This document shows positions 1 through 7,640 of a stretch of DNA of 34,020 nt, one piece after another (the first letter of the stretch is position 1; each line of letters starts with the position of its first letter). Below the pieces are notes generated by a model that searched no databases, was not told the origin of the DNA, and saw only the letters and a program-made list of their open reading frames with translations. A program made the translations under genes and the position numbers. This DNA comes from Chloroflexota bacterium (GTDB lineage Bacteria > Chloroflexota > Anaerolineae > UBA4142): contig JACRPR010000120.1 in NCBI GenBank assembly GCA_016223105.1, forward strand, positions 1 through 34,020. Direction: 5' to 3'.

Positions 1-92
1 CGTACGCGCAAATTCAAAATCACATTGACACGACCGACAAATCGGCGGAACAGCTCGCGGGCGAAATTATCGCGCGGGTGAAATCGCGATGA
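1..92 (+). CDS. aroK: Shikimate kinase, C-terminal fragment (5' partial)
   Basis: Only the last 29 codons are inside the window, read in the frame of positions 3-92 and ending in TGA. The fragment begins YAQIQNHIDTTDKSAEQLAG and continues through a short helix to a Lys-Ser-Arg end. The Y-x-x-I-x-x-x-x-I-D-T pattern followed by a short amphipathic helix is typical of the C-terminus of AroK, which phosphorylates shikimate. The stop overlaps the aroB start (ATGA), so the two are translationally coupled in a shikimate-pathway operon. The identification rests on a short tail plus the aroB neighbour and is good but not certain. Confidence 0.72.
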   Translation, partial: YAQIQNHIDTTDKSAEQLAGEIIARVKSR

Positions 93-1138
93 ACATTTTG
101 CATGTGAAAACGCCCGAGGGCGAGTATCCGATTCATATCGGCGCGGGTGCGCTCGATCACGCGCGGTTTGATGGCGCGGGCGTGTGCGCGTTGATCACAA
201 ATTCACGCGTGCGCGCATTGCACGCGCCGCGCGTTCTTGCCGCGTTGCGCGCGCGCGGTTTCGATCCGCGCGTGATCGTAATTCCCGACGGTGAACAATT
301 CAAAAACTTGGACACGCTCCGCGCGATTTACGATCAACTGATCGACGCGCGATTGGAGCGTTCCTCGATCATCTTCGCGCTCGGCGGTGGCGTGGTCGGC
401 GATGTCGCCGGATTCGCGGCGGCGACGTTTTTGCGCGGCGTCGTGTTCGTGCAAATGCCGACGACTCTGCTCGCGATGGTGGACTCGAGCATCGGCGGCA
501 AAGTCGGCGTGGATCATCCGCGCGGCAAAAATTTGATCGGCGCGTTCAAGCAACCGCGCGCGGTGATCGCGGACACGACGATGCTCGCAACATTGCCGGA
601 TGTCGAGTGGCGCGCGGGGATGGCGGAGGTTGTCAAGCACGGAATCATCGGCGATGCAGAATTGTTCGAGATATTGGAAACGCGTAATTGGAAATTGGAA
701 ATTGGTAATTGGATCGCGCGCGCGATTCGAGTGAAGGTGGAGATTGTCGCGCGCGATCCGTTTGAGCGGGGCGAGCGCGCGAAATTAAATTTGGGGCATA
801 CGTTTGCACACGCGTTGGAAACGTTGTCCGACTATCGTCTGCGGCACGGCGAAGCGGTGGCGATCGGTTTGGTATGCGCGACGTGGCTCGCGGCGCGACG
901 CGGGCTGTGCGATGACGCGTTGATCGCGCGGATCGAAAATTTGTTGCGCGCGATTGGATTGCCGACGCGCGTGCCGCGCGAATTTTCTGCGGACGCGCTT
1001 TTCGCCGCGATGCAAACCGACAAGAAACGCGTCGGCGCGCGATTGCGGTTTATTCTGCCGCGCGCGATTGGCGCTGTGGCGCTAGTGGACGATGTGCCGA
1101 TGGCGGAGGTGATTGCTGGGATCGAAAAGACGCGCTGA
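89..1138 (+). CDS. aroB: 3-dehydroquinate synthase
   Basis: Cytosolic enzyme of the shikimate pathway that converts DAHP to 3-dehydroquinate using NAD+ and a divalent metal. At 349 aa it has the usual length. The NAD-binding glycine-rich loop GGGVVGDVAG is at residues 99-108, followed by the substrate-binding stretch with SSIGGKVGVDHPRGKN. The metal-binding histidine motif LNLGHTFAHALE and the later RHGEAVAIGL are intact, and the C-terminal TDKK(R/V)G motif is present. The start ATG overlaps the upstream aroK stop. An AT-rich heptanucleotide tandem repeat lies inside the gene at 686-713 and encodes NWKLEIGNW in a variable helix. Reading frame and conserved residues are intact on both sides of it. 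Confidence 0.97.
   Translation: MNILHVKTPEGEYPIHIGAGALDHARFDGAGVCALITNSRVRALHAPRVLAALRARGFDPRVIVIPDGEQFKNLDTLRAIYDQLIDARLERSSIIFALGGGVVGDVAGFAAATFLRGVVFVQMPTTLLAMVDSSIGGKVGVDHPRGKNLIGAFKQPRAVIADTTMLATLPDVEWRAGMAEVVKHGIIGDAELFEILETRNWKLEIGNWIARAIRVKVEIVARDPFERGERAKLNLGHTFAHALETLSDYRLRHGEAVAIGLVCATWLAARRGLCDDALIARIENLLRAIGLPTRVPREFSADALFAAMQTDKKRVGARLRFILPRAIGAVALVDDVPMAEVIAGIEKTR
686..713 (+). repeat. Four tandem copies of the heptamer AATTGGA inside aroB
   Basis: Four head-to-tail copies of a 7-bp unit (copies 1, 2 and 4 AATTGGA, copy 3 AATTGGT) lie in the coding sequence. Seven is not a multiple of three, so gain or loss of one unit would frameshift aroB. The composition is much AT-richer than the surrounding gene. 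Confidence 0.85.
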
Positions 1139-1150
1139 AAATAAAGTTTT

Positions 1151-2134
1151 TTATTTCGCAACCGGCAACCACACCGTAAACGTGCTCCCCTTCCCGACCT
1201 GGCTCTCCACCTCGATGCGCCCCCCGTGCGCTTCAGCGATCCACTGACAAATCGCGAGACCCAGCCCAGTGCCGCCCTGGTCGCGCGCGCGCGATTTGTC
1301 CACGCGATAAAAGCGATCAAAAATTTTCGCGAGGTCTTGCGCCGGAATTCCGACGCCGGAATCGGCAATCGCGATCCGCACCCAGTCCGCATCGCGTTCG
1401 AGCGAAAGTTTCACCGCGCCGCCGTTCGGCGTGTATTTGATCGCATTGTCCACTAAATTGATCAACAATTGTTTGAGCCGATCCGCATCGCCCAACACCT
1501 GGGCTTGGTCTTCACTGCCGAGCGTTACCTTCGCACCCGCCGGCGTCAAGCGCGCTTGGCGATACACTTGGAGCAAAAGCGTATCGAGTTCAACCAGATT
1601 TTTTTGAATCGTGATTCCCGCGTCGGCTTGCGCGAGCAACAATAAATCTTGCACGAGGCGTTGCATCCGCGCGGATTCCGATTCGATTGCCGCGAGCGCG
1701 GTGTCGCGTTCATCGCGATTTTCGATTGCGCCGCGCCGGAGCAAATCGAGATTGCCGCGAATCGCGGTGAGCGGCGAGCGCAGTTCGTGCGAGACATCCG
1801 CGACAAAACGTTGTTGCGCGCGAAATAATTCTTCGATCCGCCCCAGCATTTCGTTGAACGTCGCGGCGAGTCGTCCCACTTCATCGCGCGTCGGTTTCGA
1901 TTCGATCCGCCGCGTTAGATCGCGCGCGCGCGCGATATCGCGCGCAGTCTGCGTCATTCGATCAATCGGCGCGAGCGCGACATACGCGAGAATCGCGCCG
2001 ACGACGGACGCGAACCCCAATCCACCGACAACCCCCGCGAGCATCAGCCCGATCAACAAGCGCAGAGTCGCGTTCACATCTTGAAGCGATTGCGCGACCT
2101 GGAGCACGCAGATCACTTGCCCGCGCGCGTTCAT
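1151..2134 (-). CDS. Sensor histidine kinase, TM2-HAMP-kinase part
   Basis: A 327-aa product carrying the cytoplasmic half of a two-component sensor. Residues 24-54 form a membrane segment, followed by a HAMP linker to about residue 105. The HisKA box has phospho-acceptor His116 in DVSHELRSPLTAIRGN. The HATPase domain has the N box LVDNAIKYTPNGG, the G1 box DSGVGI and the G2 box GGTGLGLAI, so the kinase core is complete. The first residues (MNARGQVICVLQVAQSLQDV) look like the end of an extracytoplasmic sensor domain rather than a true N-terminus. The ATG overlaps the stop of the upstream fragment at 2131. Together they are one sensor kinase broken by a frameshift and probably a loss of about 30-40 codons. 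The response regulator is at 2536-3210. Confidence 0.88.
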   Translation of the reverse strand: MNARGQVICVLQVAQSLQDVNATLRLLIGLMLAGVVGGLGFASVVGAILAYVALAPIDRMTQTARDIARARDLTRRIESKPTRDEVGRLAATFNEMLGRIEELFRAQQRFVADVSHELRSPLTAIRGNLDLLRRGAIENRDERDTALAAIESESARMQRLVQDLLLLAQADAGITIQKNLVELDTLLLQVYRQARLTPAGAKVTLGSEDQAQVLGDADRLKQLLINLVDNAIKYTPNGGAVKLSLERDADWVRIAIADSGVGIPAQDLAKIFDRFYRVDKSRARDQGGTGLGLAICQWIAEAHGGRIEVESQVGKGSTFTVWLPVAK

Positions 2135-2454
2135 CGGACGTACCCGAGATTATCGGAACGACTGACGAGCGTACCTTCCGCCGTAAACACTTGAACGCAA
2201 ACGCCGGGCGTCGCGAACACATCCGCCGCCGGAATAATCAAACGTCCGCGCAGAAAAAATAAACGCGGATCGCTTTGCAATTGAAGCGCGGCTTCCGCCG
2301 CGTTTTGCACTTCGCCCGCGCGCCGTTCCAGCGCGCGATCCACTTCGCCCAACAAACTGAAGGAGAGAATCGCGTAGAGCGCCGCGCTAAACGTAACGAG
2401 GATCACCGCGAGGAGAAAAACGTACCAGAGGGTGAGACGTAAACGAATAGACAT
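2131..2454 (-). CDS. Sensor histidine kinase, N-terminal fragment (TM1 and part of the sensor)
   Basis: A 107-aa fragment starting at ATG 2454 (MSIRLRLTLWYVF). The frame stays open upstream to a TTG at 2472, but that codon lies next to repeat DNA. Residues about 8-30 form TM1, and the rest is an extracytoplasmic region ending RSDNLGYVR-stop. No strong ribosome site is visible. It stops exactly where the kinase ORF begins in another frame. In intact MprB/BaeS-like kinases the sensor continues for another 30-40 residues before the LQVAQSL segment seen in the kinase ORF. I read this as the 5' part of a disrupted gene. Two coupled polypeptides joined by the ATGA overlap are possible but less likely. 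Confidence 0.75.
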   Translation of the reverse strand: MSIRLRLTLWYVFLLAVILVTFSAALYAILSFSLLGEVDRALERRAGEVQNAAEAALQLQSDPRLFFLRGRLIIPAADVFATPGVCVQVFTAEGTLVSRSDNLGYVR

Positions 2455-2474
2455 TTGAGTTCGATAGTGCAATC

Positions 2475-2520
2475 GTTCGATAGTGCGATAGTTGATCGTG
2501 CAACTATCGCACTATCGAAC
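2475..2520. repeat. Perfect 20-bp inverted repeat between response regulator and kinase
   Basis: Arms 2475-2494 and 2501-2520 are exact reverse complements separated by a 6-nt loop. Flanking positions 2459-2474 and 2521-2539 contain degenerate extra copies of the same AGTGCRATMG-type units. In the transcript this would be a strong hairpin between the two cistrons. It has no T-run and looks like a dispersed palindromic repeat more than a terminator. Confidence 0.85.
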
Positions 2521-2535
2521 TATCCAACTATTGCA

Positions 2536-3210
2536 CTATTCTTCGCGCAACGCGTAACCCACGCCGCGCACGGTTTGCAACAAGCGCGGCTCGTTGCCGG
2601 CTTCGAGTTTTGTTCTTAGGTAACGGATGTACACTTCGAGAATGTTCGACTCGCCGCCGAAATCATAACCCCACACGCGATCATAAATCATTTCGCGCGT
2701 GAGCACCTGGCGCGGGTGGCGGATAAAAAAATGGAGTAGATCAAATTCCTTCGTCGTCAGATCGAGTTTACGTTCACCGCGTAGAACCTCGCGCGTGCTC
2801 ACGTTGAGCGAGAGATCGGCAAAGCGAAAAACGGTTTCGTCGGTCGCGCGCACGCGGCGCAATAACGCGCGCACGCGCGCGAGCAATTCTTCGAACGCGA
2901 ACGGTTTGGTCAGATAATCGTCCGCGCCGCTATCGAGTCCCTTGACGCGATCCGACACGGAATCTTTCGCGGTCAACATCAAAATTGGAAGCGCGCCGCC
3001 CGCGCGCAAACGCCGACACACTTCAAGCCCATCAAGTCCGGGCAACATCCAATCGAGCACGACGAGATCGGGCGGATTGTCGCGCGCGGCTTTTAACCCG
3101 GTTTCGCCGTCGTGACACACCTCGACGCGAAAACCTTCGTACGTGAAACCACGCCGAAGCAGGTCGGCAATTTTTTGTTCGTCTTCGATCACGAGAATTT
3201 TTTCAGACAT
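2536..3210 (-). CDS. OmpR/PhoB-family response regulator
   Basis: A 224-aa DNA-binding response regulator. The receiver domain (residues 1-120) has the acidic pair E9/D10, phospho-acceptor D53 in [11 protein letters not shown]80 and K102 in LTKPF. The C-terminal winged-helix domain has the usual [13 protein letters not shown] and RGVGYAL motifs. Length is normal for the family. It is transcribed ahead of its sensor kinase (1151-2454), separated by a 20-bp inverted repeat. Only hairpin repeats lie just upstream, and no clear promoter or ribosome site is visible. Confidence 0.95.
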   Translation of the reverse strand: MSEKILVIEDEQKIADLLRRGFTYEGFRVEVCHDGETGLKAARDNPPDLVVLDWMLPGLDGLEVCRRLRAGGALPILMLTAKDSVSDRVKGLDSGADDYLTKPFAFEELLARVRALLRRVRATDETVFRFADLSLNVSTREVLRGERKLDLTTKEFDLLHFFIRHPRQVLTREMIYDRVWGYDFGGESNILEVYIRYLRTKLEAGNEPRLLQTVRGVGYALREE

Positions 3211-3222
3211 TTTCCAAGTGGC

Positions 3223-3266
3223 GCAGACTTTCTAGTCTGCGAAACACAGCGGACTTGAAAGTCCGC
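3223..3266. repeat. Two adjacent short hairpins (GCAGACT and GCGGACT stems)
   Basis: Hairpin 1 has 7-bp arms 3223-3229 and 3234-3240. Hairpin 2 has 7-bp arms 3249-3255 and 3260-3266. Each has a 4-nt loop, and the two stems differ by one base pair. They fill the gap between the response regulator and the frameshifted gene downstream and match the style of the other dispersed hairpins in this window. Confidence 0.75.
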
Positions 3267-3280
3267 ACCACATTTGAAGA

Positions 3281-3980
3281 TCAGTGCCAAATAAATTTCC
3301 ACGCGATGCTCGGCGGCGAGAGTGGAATGTTGCCCGGTTCGCGTTTGACTTGGACAGTCCACGTATATGTATCTTCTTTCGCTTGTTGATACACTTCAAA
3401 ACCGCCGCCTTTCGCACGTCCAGCGAAATGTGATCGCGGCATTCGCTTGATTCTCGCCCGTCCACACTCCACCATTCGGCACTGGACCGATGATCCCCGG
3501 CGCGGGCATTGTGTACACAATCGTCGGCGAAATCGGCGAGGCGGGCGGCAGAGTTGGGCGCGGCACGGTAACTGTGCGCGTCGCCGTTGCCGCGCCAAGC
3601 ACGGTCGCGATGGTGGTCGGCTCAATTGGTTTCGCGGGTAATGTGTTTGTCGGTAACGCGGTGGGCGTGCTTGAGGCAAAAACGATTGGCGCGAGTGTTG
3701 CGGTCGGCGCGCGCGAGAGCGGCGATTCGCTCGGCGGCGCGAGCGGCGCGATCAACAAATTCACAAACGCGATCGCGCCGAGCATTAAGAGCGACGCGGC
3801 GATCAGAACGATCGCGCGTACCGATTGCTCGTTCGCGCGTTCCTGCTCCAACGAAAACAAGGTTGTGCGCGCGAGTCGCCGCGCATCCACCAACAGTTTC
3901 GCGCCGAGCAGGATGCCGACCACGCACAACAAATAAATCCAAATGGCATACGTCCGGACAAAGACGACGAACGCGGTCAA
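3281..3980 (-). pseudogene. Two-TM protein with Thr/Pro-rich linker, frameshifted near the C-terminus
   Basis: Starts at TTG 3980 with a GGAG ribosome site 6 nt upstream. The first frame gives 194 aa: TM1 about residues 10-30, a short basic cytoplasmic loop, TM2 about 55-78, then an extracytoplasmic Thr/Pro/Ala-rich linker to about 165. The end of that frame (TCERRRF-stop) is out of phase with family-like sequence that continues in another frame to a stop at 3281 (YTWTVQVKREPG and SPPSIAWKFIW). Removing one base from the AAA run (+ strand TTT at 3410-3412) restores one ORF of 232 aa. The C-terminal part resembles an Ig/FnIII-like extracytoplasmic domain, shorter than I would expect. Function unknown. 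It may be a real pseudogene or a one-base consensus error. Confidence 0.7.
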
Positions 3981-4039
3981 AGAAAACTCCGGGTAAATCG
4001 TAAATCAAAAAACATTCGCTCGTGCCGCGCGCTCGAAGC

Positions 4040-4130
4040 TTACCGCAGAGTCGCAGAGAGCGCAGAGGTCGCTGAGGAATTTTTAATAAAAATCTCCGCG
4101 CCCTCCGCGTGCTCCGCGTCTCTGCGGTAA
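4040..4130. repeat. 91-bp palindromic dispersed repeat (TTACCGCAGAG ends)
   Basis: Terminal 11-bp perfect inverted repeats (4040-4050 and 4120-4130) enclose imperfectly complementary GCAGAGAGCGCAGAG-like and CTCCGCGCCCTCCGCG-like arms and an AT-rich centre. It lies between the ATP-grasp gene's stop and the start of the two-TM gene. The structure suggests a non-coding dispersed element able to form one long hairpin. Confidence 0.75.
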
Positions 4131-4189
4131 AATTTCCTCACACTATCAGCCGCGCGGCTTCGATGTTTCACTGTCGCTTTTTCGCGCGA

Positions 4190-5242
4190 TTAAATCAGCC
4201 CCGCGCGTTTTGCCGCCGCTTCGAGAATGCCGTTGATGAGCGCGATGTAATTGATGCCATCTGCTTCGGCTTGCATTACAATATCGCTGATGCCTTCTTG
4301 CAAACCGGCGAGCGGATTGATTTCGAGAATGTACGGCTGGTTCGTGTCCGCGCGGATCCGAAAATCGACGCGCGCGAAATCGTAACACTCGAGCGCGGCG
4401 AACGCGCCAATCGCGTAACGTTCCATTTTCGCGCGCATTGTTTTCGAAATCGGCGCGGGGCAAAGATATTTCGGCACCTCGTACAGTTTGCCTTTGATGA
4501 CCGACGTGTACAACCCGGCTTCTTCCGGCGGGCACGGCGACAAATCCACTTCGAGCGGTGGAAAGACGCGCAGAGACGACGCTTCCCAACTGCCATTGCG
4601 CGGGAATCGTTCGTCGGCAGTGAGGTTGCCCAACATTCCGAGCGTGAACTCGCGCCCTTCGATAAATTCTTCCGCAAGCGCGGGACCATCGTACGCTTGA
4701 ATGATGAACTTGACCTGGTCGCGTAATTCGCGCGCGTTCCGCACAACTGATTTCGCGGAGACGCCCATCCCGGAACCTTCGCGACTCGGTTTGATGAACA
4801 AGGGGAATTTCAATCGCGCATCAATGCGTTCGTCGCCGGTGATGAAGGTTTGACCGGCAGGCACGGGCAATCCATAAAACGCCATCACGCGTTTCGTCAT
4901 CGCTTTGTCGAGCGCGAGCGCGAGCGTCATCACACCGGAGCCGGTGTACGGCACGCCGAGCGCGTCGAGAATTGCCGGCACTTGGGCTTCGCGCGAGCCG
5001 CCGCGAAATCCTTCGCACGTATTAAAAGCGATGTCTACTTGATACCGCGCAAGTTTCTGCGGCAAAGTAACATCGCCTTCCATCGCAATTACTTCATGTC
5101 CGCCGGCGCGCAACGCGCGTTCGATGCCGGCAACGGTGCGCTCACTATCAAGTTCGTTCCACTTGTCCCAGGGTTCATCGTTCGCCGCGTGCGGCGCGCT
5201 TGCTTTCAGATTGTAGAGCAAGGCAACAGTAAATTTTTTCAT
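4190..5242 (-). CDS. D-alanine--D-alanine ligase-like ATP-grasp protein
   Basis: A 350-aa ATP-grasp enzyme with the Ddl architecture. The N-terminal domain contains FNTCEGFRGGSREAQVPAIL and the VPYTGSGVMTLALALDK substrate/ATP region. The central ATP-grasp domain has FPLFIKPSREGSGMGVS. The C-terminal metal-binding motif RVDFR leads to ILEINPLAGL. Such enzymes join a carboxylate to an amine through an acyl-phosphate. The N-terminal insertion with KWNELDSERTV and the company of lysine 2,3-aminomutase (kamA, 97 nt upstream on the same strand) argue against a housekeeping Ddl. A ligase acting on beta-lysine or another small amino acid is a reasonable inference. No good ribosome site precedes the ATG. 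Confidence 0.85.
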   Translation of the reverse strand: MKKFTVALLYNLKASAPHAANDEPWDKWNELDSERTVAGIERALRAGGHEVIAMEGDVTLPQKLARYQVDIAFNTCEGFRGGSREAQVPAILDALGVPYTGSGVMTLALALDKAMTKRVMAFYGLPVPAGQTFITGDERIDARLKFPLFIKPSREGSGMGVSAKSVVRNARELRDQVKFIIQAYDGPALAEEFIEGREFTLGMLGNLTADERFPRNGSWEASSLRVFPPLEVDLSPCPPEEAGLYTSVIKGKLYEVPKYLCPAPISKTMRAKMERYAIGAFAALECYDFARVDFRIRADTNQPYILEINPLAGLQEGISDIVMQAEADGINYIALINGILEAAAKRAGLI

Positions 5243-5258
5243 CGGTGGTATCTCAAAG

Positions 5259-5336
5259 TGTCATTGCGAGGAGCGAAGCGACGAAGCAATCTCCAACTTG
5301 CTGATCGGGGATTGCTTCGCTCCGCTCGCAATGACA
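5259..5336. repeat. 78-bp palindromic dispersed repeat, copy 1 (TGTCATTGCGAG ends)
   Basis: Perfect 12-bp terminal inverted repeats (TGTCATTGCGAG and its complement) enclose arms of GAGCGAAGCGACGAAGCAATC type. A second copy with the same termini and core is at 22346-22427. It fills the spacer between kamA and the ATP-grasp gene. This is a BIME/REP-like element with no coding capacity. Confidence 0.9.
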
Positions 5337-5339
5337 GAT

Positions 5340-6878
5340 TCAACGCGCCTTGCCATTCTGCGCTTGCGCGGCAGAACCATTCCCATTCCCATTGCCATTG
5401 CCATTGCGTTTGCGCGGCGCGATGGGTTCGAGTGCGGCGAGCGGAAACAGTTCGACCGGTTGCATCGTCTTGACCGGCACAGCCATTGTCGTTTTGCGAC
5501 GCGTCTTTTTCTCGGCATCGAGTTTTTTGACGCGGCGTTGTTTGCGGCGCAATCCATCCGGCTCCAGCACGACCGCATCGCCGGCGAGCAATTTCGCGAC
5601 GCCTTCTTTCGGCGCGGCGCGGCGACAGTACTCGCAATTGTCCGGCGCATGATGATTGTAGTGATCGGGTTCGGTGTATGTCGCGATCACGCCTTCAAAG
5701 TTTCGCACGATGGTTTTGCGCGCGTTCATCGAAATCACATAGTTCGGCATCACCGGCACTTTACCGCCGCCGCCGGGCGCATCCACGCAAAACGTCGGCA
5801 CGGAAAAACCAGTCGTGTGTCCGCGCAGTGATTCGATAATCGAAATGCCCACGCTGACCGGCGTGCGGAAGTGACCGATGCCTTGCGACAGATCGCATTG
5901 ATAGAGATAGTACGGTCGAATCCGCAATTTCACCATATCTTGCACGAGCGACTTCATCGTGTTCGTGCAATCATTGATGCCCGCCATCAACACGATTTGC
6001 GCGCCGAGCGGAATCCCGGCATCGGCGAGTTTCGCGGTCGCCTCACGCACTTCGGGCGTCAACTCTTTCGGGTGATTGATGTGAATGTTCATCCACAGCG
6101 GATGATATTTTCGCAGAGTCGCGACCATTTTATCAGTAACGCGTTGCGGCAGAAAAATCGGAACGCGTGTGCCGATCCGTAAAATCTCAACCGACTTGAC
6201 CGCGCGAAATCGTCCCAAGGTAAAGTCCAGCAAATCGTCGGAGAGGAACAAACCGTCTCCGCCGGAAATGAGGACATCGCGCACTTCGGGATGCGCTTCA
6301 AAATACTGCGCGATCGCTTCGATGCGCGTTTTGTGCGCGGGCATTACACCGGTGCCGACCATTCGTCGCCGCGTGCAATGGCGGCAGTACGCTACGCACT
6401 GATCGGTGATTTCAACCAACACGCGATCAGGATAGCGATGCACGAGACCTGGCACGGGCATATGCGCGTCTTCGCCAAGCGGGTCCTCGAGGTCGGGATC
6501 ATCTAACGCAAATTCCGCCATCGTCGGAACCACTTGCCGGCGAATCGGACACTGCGGATCGTTGGGATCCATCAACGCCGCGAAATGTGGCGTGATCGAC
6601 ATTTTCAAATCGGGCTTGAGTCGTACGGCTTGCGCTTCATCCGGCGTCAAACGAATGATTTGCTCAAGCTGTTCCAACGTTGCGATCCGATTCGACATTT
6701 GCCAGCGCCAGTCGTTCCACTGTTGCGACGTTACATTCGCCCAGAGTGAACTGCGCGCTCGAATGCTCTCGCCCGCCGGGTCGTCGTGAATGGATGTGAT
6801 GCTGGGGAGCGAGAGCAGACTACTTGGGGGCTTCCCTGGCGGCTCCTTTTCTGCATATTCAGTTGTAAATGTTTCCAT
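5340..6878 (-). CDS. kamA: Lysine 2,3-aminomutase
   Basis: Radical-SAM, PLP-dependent enzyme that interconverts L-alpha-lysine and beta-lysine. The 4Fe-4S cluster motif C161-x3-C165-x2-C168 is in DQCVAYCRHCTRRR. Substrate-contact aspartates are D329 (YQCDLSQGI) and D366, and the PLP lysine is K373 in DAPGGGGK. At 512 aa it is longer than clostridial KamA. There is an N-terminal extension of about 60 aa and a basic C-terminal tail from about residue 452, ending in an Asn-Gly dipeptide repeat. The ATG at 6878 has an AAGGAG site 12 nt upstream. MSNRIATLEQ at residue 61 is an alternative start. It is followed by an ATP-grasp ligase and preceded by two K+-channel regulators, which suggests a role in compatible-solute or beta-lysine metabolism. 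Confidence 0.95.
   Translation of the reverse strand: METFTTEYAEKEPPGKPPSSLLSLPSITSIHDDPAGESIRARSSLWANVTSQQWNDWRWQMSNRIATLEQLEQIIRLTPDEAQAVRLKPDLKMSITPHFAALMDPNDPQCPIRRQVVPTMAEFALDDPDLEDPLGEDAHMPVPGLVHRYPDRVLVEITDQCVAYCRHCTRRRMVGTGVMPAHKTRIEAIAQYFEAHPEVRDVLISGGDGLFLSDDLLDFTLGRFRAVKSVEILRIGTRVPIFLPQRVTDKMVATLRKYHPLWMNIHINHPKELTPEVREATAKLADAGIPLGAQIVLMAGINDCTNTMKSLVQDMVKLRIRPYYLYQCDLSQGIGHFRTPVSVGISIIESLRGHTTGFSVPTFCVDAPGGGGKVPVMPNYVISMNARKTIVRNFEGVIATYTEPDHYNHHAPDNCEYCRRAAPKEGVAKLLAGDAVVLEPDGLRRKQRRVKKLDAEKKTRRKTTMAVPVKTMQPVELFPLAALEPIAPRKRNGNGNGNGNGSAAQAQNGKAR
5376..5410 (-). repeat. Hexanucleotide repeat coding (Asn-Gly)n in kamA
   Basis: Five to six near-identical CCATTS-type hexamers on the + strand encode five consecutive Asn-Gly dipeptides in the KamA tail. 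Six is a multiple of three, so copy-number change would alter tail length without a frameshift. Confidence 0.8.
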
Positions 6879-6909
6879 CTTGAATAGATACTCCTTGTCC
6901 TTTGAATTG

Positions 6910-6965
6910 GCGCAAATTTTTTTGCGCGGGTGGATATGCGACGTAAGGCAAATTTGAAATTTGCC
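6910..6965. repeat. Two AT-cored hairpins upstream of kamA
   Basis: Stem 1 is 6910-6916 with 6921-6927 (GCGCAAA, T4 loop). Stem 2 is 6947-6955 with 6957-6965 (GGCAAATTT, 1-nt centre). Related GCAAATT hairpins occur at 26711-26756. On the minus strand they separate the RCK gene's stop from kamA and could slow or end transcription. Confidence 0.7.
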
Positions 6966-7640
6966 CTACTTGTTTTTTGCCGACAGACCGGCAAAAATTT
7001 GTTCGAGTGTGCCTTCTTGATCGAGGGTTGTCACCGCGATCACTTCATCGCCGGCGAGCAATTGTGTTTCGCCGTACGGGATGATGCCTTTGCCTTTACG
7101 AATCACGAGCGGGATCACGCAATTGTCCGGGATTTTTAATTCGCGCAATGGCTTGCCAATGATTGGCGAATCCGCCGGCACTTGGGCTTCGATAAATGTC
7201 GCGCCCGCTTCGCGCAAAGTCAAAAGATGTACAAGCGAGTGCGCCGGAATTTCGCGTTCGATCTGCGCGAGAATCAAATCAGTAACGGACACCGTGCTAT
7301 CAATTCCCAGGATTCTAAAAATGTGTTCGTTCTTGGGATTGTTGATACGTCCAATCGCGCGCTTGACGCCGAATTTTTTCTTTGCCATTTGGCAAATCAT
7401 CAAATTATCTTCGTCATCGCCGGTAACCGCGACGACGAGATCGGCGCGCGCCATCCCGGCTTCTTCCATCACGAGCGAATCCGTGCCGTCGCCGCGTTGC
7501 ACCACGCCGCCCAATTCCGCGGTCAACGCTTCACACTTGCGTTTATCGCGTTCGATGATGAGCAATTCGTGTTCCTGGTTCAACAACGTTTTGCTTAAAT
7601 AATAACCGACCTTGCCGCCGCCGATAATGATGATATACAT
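6966..7640 (-). CDS. trkA: TrkA/KtrA-type RCK potassium-uptake regulator
   Basis: A 224-aa peripheral membrane regulator of K+ transport. The N-terminal Rossmann RCK_N domain begins IIIIGGGKVGYYLSKTLL and contains D-rich NAD-binding motifs (GDGTD, VAVTGDDEDN). The C-terminal TrkA_C domain (about residues 140-220) has PADSPIIGKPLRELKIP, the usual ligand-binding subdomain. Its ATG follows directly after the TAA of the upstream 142-aa RCK_N protein at 7641, so the two are co-translated. No TrkH/KtrB pore gene is in the window, and KimA at 8622-10661 is the only K+ transporter nearby. Confidence 0.93.
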   Translation of the reverse strand: MYIIIIGGGKVGYYLSKTLLNQEHELLIIERDKRKCEALTAELGGVVQRGDGTDSLVMEEAGMARADLVVAVTGDDEDNLMICQMAKKKFGVKRAIGRINNPKNEHIFRILGIDSTVSVTDLILAQIEREIPAHSLVHLLTLREAGATFIEAQVPADSPIIGKPLRELKIPDNCVIPLVIRKGKGIIPYGETQLLAGDEVIAVTTLDQEGTLEQIFAGLSAKNK

